Positions 1 to 6,978 of a DNA stretch of 7,275 nucleotides are shown piece by piece. This stretch comes from Pseudomonadota bacterium (lineage in GTDB: Bacteria > Pseudomonadota > Alphaproteobacteria > Rhizobiales > Xanthobacteraceae). Numbering within the stretch: the stretch's first letter is position 1; every line of letters starts with the position of its first letter. The stretch covers positions 1-7,275 of the forward strand of contig JAJYAH010000345.1 of the NCBI GenBank assembly GCA_021779635.1, written 5' to 3'. A program made the position numbers and the translations under genes. The notes beneath the pieces are model-generated. The model did no database searches, was not told where the DNA came from, and was given only the letters and a program-made list of their open reading frames with translations.

Positions 1-1491
1 CGTCATCGCTATTTCCAGCAGGCGCTTTGCGCCGTGCGGGAGCTTCGCACTCTCTTCAGCCGCCTTATCGGCCAGGCCGACCGCGTCGAGGATCGACCAA
101 GTGCGCTCGTTGACATCAGCCAGACGATAGGCGTCAAAGAACAGGCTGAGAAGGCCGACAGCCGGCGCTTGGACGGCGACGCGCACATTTTCGAACACCG
201 TCAAATGCTCGAATATCGACAATATCTGAAAGGACCGACTGATACCGCGTCGCGCGCGAACGTGGACAGGCAACCGTGTGATGTTCGCCCCTTCAAAATA
301 TATACTTCCTCCGTTCGGTTGCGTAACGCCGGCGAGCATGTTGAAGAACGTTGTCTTTCCCGCTCCATTCGGACCTATCAAACTGTGAAGGACGAATGGA
401 TGCACCTCGAGATTCACCTCGGCAGCCGTGACAAGGCTGCCGAATTGCTTTGATAGCCGGTGAACCGAAAGGACCGGATTCGCTCGCTCCATTTTAGGCG
501 CGCGACTATCATAGGGTCGAATTCTCGCCGGCCGCGGCGGGACGTCTTCGCGGGTGAGCGTCCGATTTTTATAGCGAAATATCTGCTGCGCCAGCCCATG
601 CAGCCCTTCCGGGGACAATAATGCAAACAACATTATGATTGGTGCGAAAATCAGCCACCAATTTTCAGTGAGAGCTGAAAGTCGATCCTGAAGCAGGATG
701 AAGGCCATAGCACCCCATAAGGGTCCAAGAAAATGATGGACGCCACCGAGTACGGCCATCAAAAGGCTGTCGCCCGAATGCTGCCAGCTCAGGTTATCGG
801 CATAAACGCCTTGAAGCTGAAACGTCAGCAAAGCGCCGCCGCAACCAACCGCGGCCGCCATTAGCACCATGGCCCCGAGACGCATTCTGAAGACGTTGTA
901 GCCGACAGCCTGCGCCCGTTGCTCGTTGTCACGCACGGCCTGTAACGCGCGCCCGACCGGCGTATGAGCAAGATGCCACAGAAACCACACTCCTGTGAGA
1001 ACGACGATGCATACGAATGCGTGATAGGAGTTTTCCGACACAAATGCGGTTCGCCGGATGCCCTGCATACCGTTTTCGCCGCCTGTCACCTCTGTCCACT
1101 TGAACGCAAGTTCAAATGCAATCTGAGAAAACGCAAGCGTCAGAAGCGAGAAATACAGGCCGCGCCGGCGCAATATGATCGCTCCGATCATCAGTCCGAG
1201 CAGCGTGGAAAACGCTATCGAGGCGGCTACGACACGAAGTTCGCTACCTAGTCCAGCCTTGAAAAAGAACGCCGCTGCGTAGCTGGCACATCCGAAAAAG
1301 ACCGATGCGCCGAAGGGTACCAGTCCCGTATATCCGACAAGCAAATTCACGCCCATGCCATACAACGTATAGATAGCGATTTGGGTAATTAGCGAAATTG
1401 GCGCGCCAATCACTGTCCACATCGCGGACAATGCGCAGAGCAGGGCTGCTGCAAGAATGACGGGATGACCGGCAAGCGAACGCACGTTCAT
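1..1491 (-). CDS. Fused ABC importer permease-ATPase (LivM-LivG type), 3' end missing
   Basis: This is an inner-membrane permease fused to its cytoplasmic ATPase, part of a branched-chain amino acid-type (HAAT) importer. From the ATG at 1491 I read 497 codons without a stop to the left edge. Residues 1-300 are LivM-like: several hydrophobic segments, NLLVGYTGLVPFGA near 49-62, and a coupling loop TPVGRALQAVRDNEQRAQAVG near 177-197. Residues 301-336 form a charged linker. Residues 337-497 are LivG-like: Walker A GPNGAGKTT at 373-381 (K379), Q-loop SRSFQ with Q422, and signature LPHGAKRLLEIA at 484-495. Walker B, D-loop and H-loop, about 85-95 residues, lie past the edge. The start overlaps the livH stop as ATGA, with GGGAGCGG just upstream, which suggests translational coupling. 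A possible separate LivG start (Met334, position 492) has no Shine-Dalgarno sequence and lies in the same frame, so I call one fused protein. The fusion form is known in proteobacteria. The ligand is unknown. Confidence 0.9.
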   Translation of the reverse strand, partial: MNVRSLAGHPVILAAALLCALSAMWTVIGAPISLITQIAIYTLYGMGVNLLVGYTGLVPFGASVFFGCASYAAAFFFKAGLGSELRVVAASIAFSTLLGLMIGAIILRRRGLYFSLLTLAFSQIAFELAFKWTEVTGGENGMQGIRRTAFVSENSYHAFVCIVVLTGVWFLWHLAHTPVGRALQAVRDNEQRAQAVGYNVFRMRLGAMVLMAAAVGCGGALLTFQLQGVYADNLSWQHSGDSLLMAVLGGVHHFLGPLWGAMAFILLQDRLSALTENWWLIFAPIIMLFALLSPEGLHGLAQQIFRYKNRTLTREDVPPRPARIRPYDSRAPKMERANPVLSVHRLSKQFGSLVTAAEVNLEVHPFVLHSLIGPNGAGKTTFFNMLAGVTQPNGGSIYFEGANITRLPVHVRARRGISRSFQILSIFEHLTVFENVRVAVQAPAVGLLSLFFDAYRLADVNERTWSILDAVGLADKAAEESAKLPHGAKRLLEIAMT

Positions 1492-2357
1492 TCGAACCGC
1501 TCCCAGCGTTCGCCGAACAATCCACGAGGCCGAACGAGCAGAACGATTGCCATCAGTATATACATCGACGCGCTAGACCACTCCGGGGCGAACTGAACCG
1601 TAATGGACGTAACGACGCCGACCATTAAACCCGCGACGATAGCGCCGACGTAGGAGCCTAAGCCGCCAAGCGTCACTATGACAAAAGCAGGCATAATTGC
1701 GCCAGCCGACATAGATGGATTGATTGTCCACAGGGGGCCCGCGAGCATGCCTGCGAGACCGGCCAGCAGGCAGCCGAGCCCGAAGACGCCGGTGAGGACA
1801 GCAGGCAGATTGATTCCGAGCAATCCCACCATCTCCGCGTCGCGTGATCCTGCGCGGATAATCCTCCCATAAGGAGTCAGGGCCATGAAGGCCCAGAATG
1901 CAACCAACGCGATTACGGTTACGACGAGAACAGTCAGCCGATAGATCGTGATCAAAATCGGCCCATAATCGACGAACCCGGCAAAAGCTTTTGGCGCACT
2001 GAACGGAATCGGCGCGCCGCCGAAGACGAGTCGTAAGATCGCCTCGATCAAGAGTGCCAGCGCAAACGTAAAGATGAGACTGACGAGCGGCTCTTTGTCG
2101 TAGAGACGTCGGACGAGTGTCAACTCGACGAGAATGCCGATGACGCCGACCAGTACCGGTGCCGCAAGGGCCGCAATCCAACCAAATTCCCGTGTGAGCG
2201 TCAGCGCGAGGTATGCACCTATGGCGAAAAAAGCACCGTGAGCGAAATTTACAATCCCGAGCATGCCGAAAATGATCGATAGACCCACGGCTATAAGGAC
2301 ATAGAGAAAGCCCAACACCAAGCCATTCGCCGCCTGTGAGATAATCATGTCAATCAT
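1488..2357 (-). CDS. ABC importer inner-membrane permease, LivH type
   Basis: A 289-residue permease, the normal length for LivH proteins, which pair with LivM to form the membrane channel of HAAT importers. It is hydrophobic throughout, with roughly eight membrane segments. The family hallmark GIVNFAHGAFFAIGAYLA is near residues 34-51. The ATPase-coupling loop TPYGRIIRAGSRDAEMVGLLGI is near 161-182, and a glycine-rich segment GGLGSYVGAIVAGLMVG is near 231-247. The protein ends in a charged tail. Its TGA overlaps the ATG of the downstream permease-ATPase gene by 4 bp. The start at 2357 is uncertain: no good Shine-Dalgarno sequence precedes it, and Met4 (2348) is an alternative. Upstream is the largest gap in the block (171 bp), so it may be transcribed from its own promoter or read through from the ALDH gene. 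The transported ligand cannot be told from a permease sequence. Confidence 0.93.
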   Translation of the reverse strand: MIDMIISQAANGLVLGFLYVLIAVGLSIIFGMLGIVNFAHGAFFAIGAYLALTLTREFGWIAALAAPVLVGVIGILVELTLVRRLYDKEPLVSLIFTFALALLIEAILRLVFGGAPIPFSAPKAFAGFVDYGPILITIYRLTVLVVTVIALVAFWAFMALTPYGRIIRAGSRDAEMVGLLGINLPAVLTGVFGLGCLLAGLAGMLAGPLWTINPSMSAGAIMPAFVIVTLGGLGSYVGAIVAGLMVGVVTSITVQFAPEWSSASMYILMAIVLLVRPRGLFGERWERFE

Positions 2358-2414
2358 GGCTATGACCGCGCTTGATACGTTTCCGTCATATATTCTTGCT
2401 TTGGAGCCCGCGAA

Positions 2415-2426
2415 CTTCCCGGGAAG
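2415..2426. promoter_or_regulatory. Perfect 12-bp palindrome in the ALDH-livH gap, possible operator
   Basis: CTTCCCGGGAAG is a perfect self-complementary site, 58 bp upstream of the livH start and 102 bp after the ALDH stop. Its placement fits a regulator binding site for the permease genes. A 12-bp palindrome with no loop is a poor hairpin, and one such site can occur by chance, so the role is a guess. Confidence 0.3.
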
Positions 2427-2484
2427 GTGACCGCAGGCTGTATCCGATGGGAGTGAATGGTCGACGTGACCTAATCGATTGACT

Positions 2485-2498
2485 GCGCCATTCGGCGC
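2485..2498. repeat. Short stem-loop after the aldehyde dehydrogenase gene
   Basis: GCGCC and GGCGC flank a four-base loop, 30 bp after the ALDH stop. In the transcript the stem is only five GC pairs and no U-run follows, so it is not a convincing intrinsic terminator. It could weaken read-through into livH or protect the upstream mRNA end. Confidence 0.3.
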
Positions 2499-2528
2499 TT
2501 CAGCCCGGGCACGAACAACGAGATGCGC

Positions 2529-4025
2529 CTACAAGCCGACAACAACCGACTTCGTTTCGGTGAAAGATTCGATGCCCTCGACGGCGTTTTCTCTGCCCCA
2601 ACCTGATTGCTTGTATCCGCCGAAGGGGACAGCATTCTCGAGGGGCCCGCCATTAATGCGAACGAACCCGGCCTTGATCTTCTTTGCCATCTTGTGCGCC
2701 ACGCCGAGATTTTGGGTCCAGATATAAGCCGACAGGCCGTAGGTCGTGTCATTCGCCTGGGCCGCTATCTCATCGAGCGATTCGTCGTCGAACGATGCTG
2801 CACAAAGCACTGGACCAAATATCTCTTCCTGACGCACTGTCATGCTTGCGGTGGTCTCGGTCAGAACCGTCGGCTTCACAAAGTAGCCAAGTCGATCAAT
2901 CCTGTCGCCGCCCGCCACCACAGACGCACCTGCCTGCTTTCCGGAACGAATGTATCCGACGACGCGGTCCAATTGCTCTCGAGAGACAAGAGGGCCCATT
3001 TCTGTGCCCTGTTCCACCCCCGACCCAACTTTCAGATTGTCCGCGTATCTCGTGACAACTTCGATCACCTGATCATATACCTTGCGATGTGCAAACAATC
3101 GCGAGCCAGCCGCGCACACTTGGCCGGCGTTGCCAAAGATGAAGCGAGCGACTCCCGTCGCTGCCGTCGCGAGGTCAGCATCTGGAAAAACGATAACCGG
3201 CGACTTGCCACCGAGCTCGAGCGACACGCGCTTGAGATTACCGGTAGCCGCCTTGACAATCAGGCGGCCAACTTCCGTCGATCCCGTGAACGAGACTTTA
3301 TCGACTCCAGCGTGCTCGACGAGGGCTGCGCCAGCTGTCTCGCCAAATCCGGTGACTATGTTGATCACGCCTTCGGGAAAGCCGACCTCGGCTGCCAGTT
3401 CGCCTAGTCGTAGGGCTGTCAGAGGAGTTTGCTCCGCGGGTTTTAGGATAATAGTACAACCTGCTGCCAGCGCTGGCGCCATCTTGGTAGCAGCCATCAT
3501 TAGCGGATAGTTCCAAGGCACAATCAGCGCCGCGACCCCTACGGGCTCCCGCAGAGTGTAAGCGTGCCATTCCCCTGGCGCAGACAGATCCATCGTGCGG
3601 CCGGACATTTTCGTGGCCCACCCCGCGTAATAGCGGAACCGGTCCGCGGCCCCCGGTACATCCTGGGTTCTAGCAGCCCTGAGCGGCTTGCCGTTGTCCA
3701 AGGTCTCCAGAAGAGCGAATTCGTCGGCATGACTTTCGATCGCGTCGGCGAGTTTGAACAGCAACTTCGCCCGCTCAACCGGCTTGGCGCGCGACCATGG
3801 ACCGGAGTCGAAAGCACGTCGTGCGGCTCGCACCGCAAGGTCGACGTCCGTCGCACCACCCGCCGCTACCTTTGCGATCAGCTGCTCGGTCGCGGGATCA
3901 ACGACTTCGATTTCCTCACCTGCGAATGCTTGCATCGACTTACCATCGATCTGCAGCCCATGCTGCTTGGTCAGAAACTCGGAGACTTCCTTTCCACCCT
4001 TAGACGCTTGAATCAGATCGTTCAT
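2529..4025 (-). CDS. NAD(P)+-dependent aldehyde dehydrogenase
   Basis: A 498-residue cytoplasmic aldehyde dehydrogenase, the usual length for this superfamily, which oxidises an aldehyde to a carboxylic acid with NAD(P)+. All key parts are present: PWNYP at 170-174 with the oxyanion Asn172, KPAEQTP at 195-201 with cofactor-binding Lys195, FTGST at 246-250, the general base Glu270 in LELGGKSP, the nucleophile Cys304 in GQVCAAGSR, and EEIFGPV at 400-406. The GQVCAAGSR loop, with the LSAPGE and LREPVGVAALIVPWNYP context, reminds me of phenylacetaldehyde dehydrogenases (FeaB/StyD) more than of classical betaine aldehyde dehydrogenases; that is recall, not alignment. I chose ATG 4025 because GAAGGG lies 7 bases upstream and the fold begins soon after. 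A longer in-frame reading to 4202 runs into the upstream gene with no domain content. It lies 71 bp after the binding-protein gene and probably oxidises the product of the GMC enzyme in the same block. Confidence 0.95.
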   Translation of the reverse strand: MNDLIQASKGGKEVSEFLTKQHGLQIDGKSMQAFAGEEIEVVDPATEQLIAKVAAGGATDVDLAVRAARRAFDSGPWSRAKPVERAKLLFKLADAIESHADEFALLETLDNGKPLRAARTQDVPGAADRFRYYAGWATKMSGRTMDLSAPGEWHAYTLREPVGVAALIVPWNYPLMMAATKMAPALAAGCTIILKPAEQTPLTALRLGELAAEVGFPEGVINIVTGFGETAGAALVEHAGVDKVSFTGSTEVGRLIVKAATGNLKRVSLELGGKSPVIVFPDADLATAATGVARFIFGNAGQVCAAGSRLFAHRKVYDQVIEVVTRYADNLKVGSGVEQGTEMGPLVSREQLDRVVGYIRSGKQAGASVVAGGDRIDRLGYFVKPTVLTETTASMTVRQEEIFGPVLCAASFDDESLDEIAAQANDTTYGLSAYIWTQNLGVAHKMAKKIKAGFVRINGGPLENAVPFGGYKQSGWGRENAVEGIESFTETKSVVVGL

Positions 4026-4032
4026 TGCCTTG

Positions 4033-4038
4033 CCCTTC
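4033..4038 (-). promoter_or_regulatory. Ribosome binding site of the aldehyde dehydrogenase gene
   Basis: GAAGGG on the minus strand, seven bases before the ATG at 4025. It supports the 498-residue protein over the 59-residue longer reading that starts inside the binding-protein gene. Confidence 0.55.
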
Positions 4039-4096
4039 ACGATCACACCAACTCGCCTGACGAAATAAGTAACGTTCTGAAAAGAGGACTCTGGAT

Positions 4097-5302
4097 CTAG
4101 AGTTCTCCGAGAAGACAGCCGATCTCGGCCTGTGAGCCGTACATCGGATCGAGGTCGGCGGCCGACTGTGGAACAGTGCGTAGAAGCTTCATCATGTCCC
4201 ATTGGTCGCCCTCGGGAGCGCGACCCTCAAGCACCTTCACTCCACGAATGAGCTGGTGGTCCCAACTACGATAGTAAATAGGAAGACCGCCTGCCTGAAG
4301 CCTTAGCGACTCCAACGCCTTCACTATAGATGGACCGTCTGTCGCCTTCGATTGCTCGATCGCCGCGAGGAGCATGCGCATAGTGAGCCATCCCTGCCAC
4401 GCCTCACTCGGCGGAGGTCTTTTGACTCTCGCGGTCCACAACTTCACAAACTCGTCCTCGTCAGCGGAGTTCGACGGATCAGAGTAATGCCACTGTTTGG
4501 CATAGATTCCGACTGCGGCAGAAGGTCCGACTGCCCACATCGCTGCATCGGTCACAACCGGCGCCGCGATTGCAATCTTGTCCTTAAACCCGAATTCATT
4601 CCACTGCTTAAGTAGGTTGTTGAAGTCCACGCCTCCGATTCCAACAATTACGGCATCTGGCTTCGCGGTCCGAATCTTTAGAAGGAAACTTGAATAGTCG
4701 GAGGTGTTGACTGGCACGTCGTCCCGACCTACTTCCTGCCCGCCGGCCGCCTTGAGTAACGCACTCATCGACGCGTAGGTGTCCTGCCCCAACGCGTATG
4801 CGGCAGACAAGAAGTACCATTTCTTGCCCTTTTCGAGCACGATCGGGGCGATCGCGCGCGAGCCGACCGGAATAGTCAATTGAGTACGAAATGTATACCT
4901 ATTACATTCCTTGCCGGTGATCTCGCGAGCCGCGCCGGCGACGACGAGCAGCGGTGTCTTTGTGCGCGTTGCAACCGACTCCATCGAAAGCGAGGACGCG
5001 CTATTGCTGCCGCCGATGATAGCTGAAACCTTGTATTCCTCCACCAAGCGCGAAAAATTTTGCTGCGCGCTCTGCGGACTAGGTTCGTCGAGCCAAACTA
5101 CTTCCGCTCGGTGGCCCATGACCTTGCCGCCTGCTTGCTGCAATGCGAGTTGCGCCCCATTCGCTTCATTGCTGCCCGATTCGGCGAATGGACCGGTTTT
5201 TGCGAGAACGAGACCAATCCTGATCGGTCCATCGTCCTGGGCGAGCGCGGCAACTCCACTTAAAAGTAAAGCGCCTGCAATTCCGAGAGCTTTCTTTAGC
5301 AT
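4097..5302 (-). CDS. Periplasmic substrate-binding protein of the ABC importer (Peripla_BP_6, LivJ/LivK-like)
   Basis: A 401-residue type I periplasmic binding protein that would deliver ligand to the LivH/LivM permeases. A Sec signal peptide is clear: MLKK, a hydrophobic core, then a likely cut after ALA-20/21, before QDDG. The mature start IRIGLVLAKTGPFAESGSN (27-45) is the family opening strand and loop. IIGGSNSASSLSMES (95-109) is the usual serine-containing ligand loop, and CNRYTFRT (133-140) is a common hinge-region motif. The C-terminal part (AWQGWLTMRMLLAAIEQ near 301-317) is typical. Cys133 and Cys396 are the only cysteines in the mature protein and might pair. The start is set by a strong GGGAGG five bases upstream. 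It sits 26 bp after the GMC gene and 71 bp before the ALDH gene, between the two oxidative enzymes and separated from its permeases by ALDH. Members of this family bind amino acids, amides, aromatic acids and other small organics, so the ligand is open. Confidence 0.94.
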   Translation of the reverse strand: MLKKALGIAGALLLSGVAALAQDDGPIRIGLVLAKTGPFAESGSNEANGAQLALQQAGGKVMGHRAEVVWLDEPSPQSAQQNFSRLVEEYKVSAIIGGSNSASSLSMESVATRTKTPLLVVAGAAREITGKECNRYTFRTQLTIPVGSRAIAPIVLEKGKKWYFLSAAYALGQDTYASMSALLKAAGGQEVGRDDVPVNTSDYSSFLLKIRTAKPDAVIVGIGGVDFNNLLKQWNEFGFKDKIAIAAPVVTDAAMWAVGPSAAVGIYAKQWHYSDPSNSADEDEFVKLWTARVKRPPPSEAWQGWLTMRMLLAAIEQSKATDGPSIVKALESLRLQAGGLPIYYRSWDHQLIRGVKVLEGRAPEGDQWDMMKLLRTVPQSAADLDPMYGSQAEIGCLLGEL

Positions 5303-5307
5303 CTACA

Positions 5308-5313
5308 CCTCCC
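5308..5313 (-). promoter_or_regulatory. Strong ribosome binding site of the substrate-binding protein gene
   Basis: GGGAGG on the minus strand, five bases before the ATG at 5302. It is the strongest Shine-Dalgarno match I see in the window, which fits the need for a binding protein in excess over its permease. Confidence 0.75.
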
Positions 5314-5328
5314 GATTCCCTCATTTGT

Positions 5329-6978
5329 TCAAGCAGCGGTCGCGGCTTCTCGGCCGCAAGCTCCGCATTTCAAGATGAAGTCCGCGACTCGCTCGCCAAT
5401 CATCATCGAGGGCGCCGCCGTATTGCCCCCGATGATCGTGGGCATTATCGAGGCGTCGGCGACACGTAGACCCTCGACCCCATAAACCCTCAGACTAGAA
5501 TCCACGACCGCATCCGCGTCGGTGTTCGGCCCCATTTTGCAAGTGCCGACAGGATGGTAGGCGGTGTTGACCTGTCGACGTACGACCGATTCCAGATCGA
5601 TGTCATCGACAATCGACTGCCCCGGTTCTATTTCGGACCCGCCAAATCGTGCTATGGCTGACGCCGAAAAGATACGCCGCGCCTCACGAACCCCCCGCAT
5701 CAGAGTTTCTACGTCGGCAGCCGTTTCCAGAAATTTTGGAATCAAAATCGGCTTGTCATTGGGATCGGACGATGCGAGTTCGATGCGGCCGCGGCTTTCG
5801 GGACGAAGAAGCTGTACCAGAACCACGAAGCCGTGATCCCTCGGGATGGTCCGGGCATTGCTTTTCAACCCCGTGAGAAACGTCATTTGAATGTCCGGGC
5901 GATCGAGGTGTGGCAGGGTACGGACGAACCCGCCCGCTTCTGCGACGTTCGATGCGATCATTCCCGTTCTCCCGAAAGCGTACTGAAAGGGACTGAGCGC
6001 CATCCGCAACGCGGACTTTGGCGACAAAGCGTAACTCGTCGCTGTCGGATCGGTCGACGACACATATACTGTCGGGTGGTCTTGCAAATTGAGCCCAACG
6101 CCACGCAGATCGACGACCGGGTTGATTCCATTACGCGCGAGGTGAGCGGCCGGCCCGATGCCAGAAAGCATCAGCAACTGGGGAGAGTTGATTGCTCCGC
6201 CGCTGAGTATGATCTCCTGAGACGCCGTCAGAACACGTCTCTGTCCACTCATCGAGACGGTGAGCCCTCTGGCGCGCATTCCCTGGAGCTCGATCCGCTC
6301 GACCAACGTATCCGAGTAGACGGTGAGGTTCTTCCTTCTAATCACTGGGTGCAAGAATGCGCGGGAAGCGCTGAGGCGGATGCCGTTTCGCTGGTTGACC
6401 TCGTATAGGCCGTAGCCATCTTGCGTTTCACCATTGAAATCGTTGTTGCGTAGATGTCCAACTTGAATGGCTGCCTCTACGAACGCGTGCGACAACGGAT
6501 TGCTGGATTTTGGGCGAACGACGTCTAACTCCCCGCCGACTCCATGGTGCTCCGTTGCGCCATCGTGCTTGTTCTCCTGCCGTCTGTAGACCGGCAGGAC
6601 GTCGCTATATCCCCAACCATCGTTGCCGAAGGCTGCCCATTCGTCATAGTCCAAACAATGCCCACGAATATAGACGCTGCCGTTGACGGACGTGGAGCCC
6701 CCGAAGAGTTTGCCGCGTGGGCAGCCAATCGCTCGGTTTCCGACGCCGGGACCGCCTCCGAATACATGCTGCCAATTGTATCGCGCATGCGGCAGCAGCA
6801 AGATGTTACCGATTGGTACGGCCGTCTTAAGGCTGACTGGAAATTTCAGATCAGACGGCCCTGCTTCAACCAGAGCAACGCGCACGGCAGGATCAGCCGA
6901 TAGGCGATTGGCGACAACGCAGCCGGCGGCACCGGCGCCCACGACTATGAAATCGTACCCATCCGAGCGGATTGTCAT
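5329..6978 (-). CDS. GMC-family FAD-dependent alcohol dehydrogenase/oxidase (choline dehydrogenase-like)
   Basis: A 549-residue flavoprotein of the glucose-methanol-choline family, which oxidises a primary alcohol to an aldehyde. Visible motifs are the FAD dinucleotide fold VVGAGAAG at 12-19 with Glu38 in LVEAG; GMC signature 1, RGKLFGGSTSVNGSVYIRG, at 88-106; GMC signature 2, GGAINSPQLLMLSGIGP, at 260-276; NLQDHP at 297-302; the catalytic His475 in AYHPVGTCKMG; and the partner Asn519 in GGNTAAPSMMIGERVAD. There is no signal peptide or membrane anchor, so it should be cytoplasmic. The chosen ATG has AGGGGA eight bases upstream; a GTG at 7047 would only add 23 unconserved residues. The tail after the family's last helix is KCGACGREAATAA, with a CxxC pair not part of the usual fold. 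The neighbouring ALDH is the natural next step. Family members act on choline, aliphatic and aryl alcohols, polyethylene glycol and sugars; the substrate here is not determined. Confidence 0.95.
   Translation of the reverse strand: MTIRSDGYDFIVVGAGAAGCVVANRLSADPAVRVALVEAGPSDLKFPVSLKTAVPIGNILLLPHARYNWQHVFGGGPGVGNRAIGCPRGKLFGGSTSVNGSVYIRGHCLDYDEWAAFGNDGWGYSDVLPVYRRQENKHDGATEHHGVGGELDVVRPKSSNPLSHAFVEAAIQVGHLRNNDFNGETQDGYGLYEVNQRNGIRLSASRAFLHPVIRRKNLTVYSDTLVERIELQGMRARGLTVSMSGQRRVLTASQEIILSGGAINSPQLLMLSGIGPAAHLARNGINPVVDLRGVGLNLQDHPTVYVSSTDPTATSYALSPKSALRMALSPFQYAFGRTGMIASNVAEAGGFVRTLPHLDRPDIQMTFLTGLKSNARTIPRDHGFVVLVQLLRPESRGRIELASSDPNDKPILIPKFLETAADVETLMRGVREARRIFSASAIARFGGSEIEPGQSIVDDIDLESVVRRQVNTAYHPVGTCKMGPNTDADAVVDSSLRVYGVEGLRVADASIMPTIIGGNTAAPSMMIGERVADFILKCGACGREAATAA

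Noticed and set aside
34..626. Small plus- and minus-strand open frames at the left edge
   Set aside because: They are in other frames of the permease-ATPase fusion, which reads through this region with Walker A and Q-loop motifs.
2385..2412. Sigma-70-like promoter before livH (TTCGCG, 16 bp, TATATG)
   Set aside because: The -35 match is poor and the -10 hexamer falls on the small leader ATG; any AT-rich patch in this gap would give a similar match.
2485..2498. Intrinsic terminator after the ALDH gene
   Set aside because: The stem is five base pairs and is not followed by a U-run on the minus strand, so it is listed only as a short stem-loop.
2607..3407. 266-codon open frame on the plus strand
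   Set aside because: It is antisense to the ALDH gene, with Arg/Cys/His-rich translation and no family features; it is a shadow of a GC-rich coding region.
4026..4202. 59-residue N-terminal extension of the ALDH
   Set aside because: The extra segment overlaps the end of the binding-protein gene, is Arg/Ser-rich and has no ALDH content, while the ATG at 4025 has a suitable ribosome binding site and gives the usual family length.
5833..6408. 191-codon open frame on the plus strand
   Set aside because: It lies wholly opposite the GMC gene, whose motifs are intact in the minus frame. The translation is Arg/Asp-rich with no recognisable domain and no good start signal.
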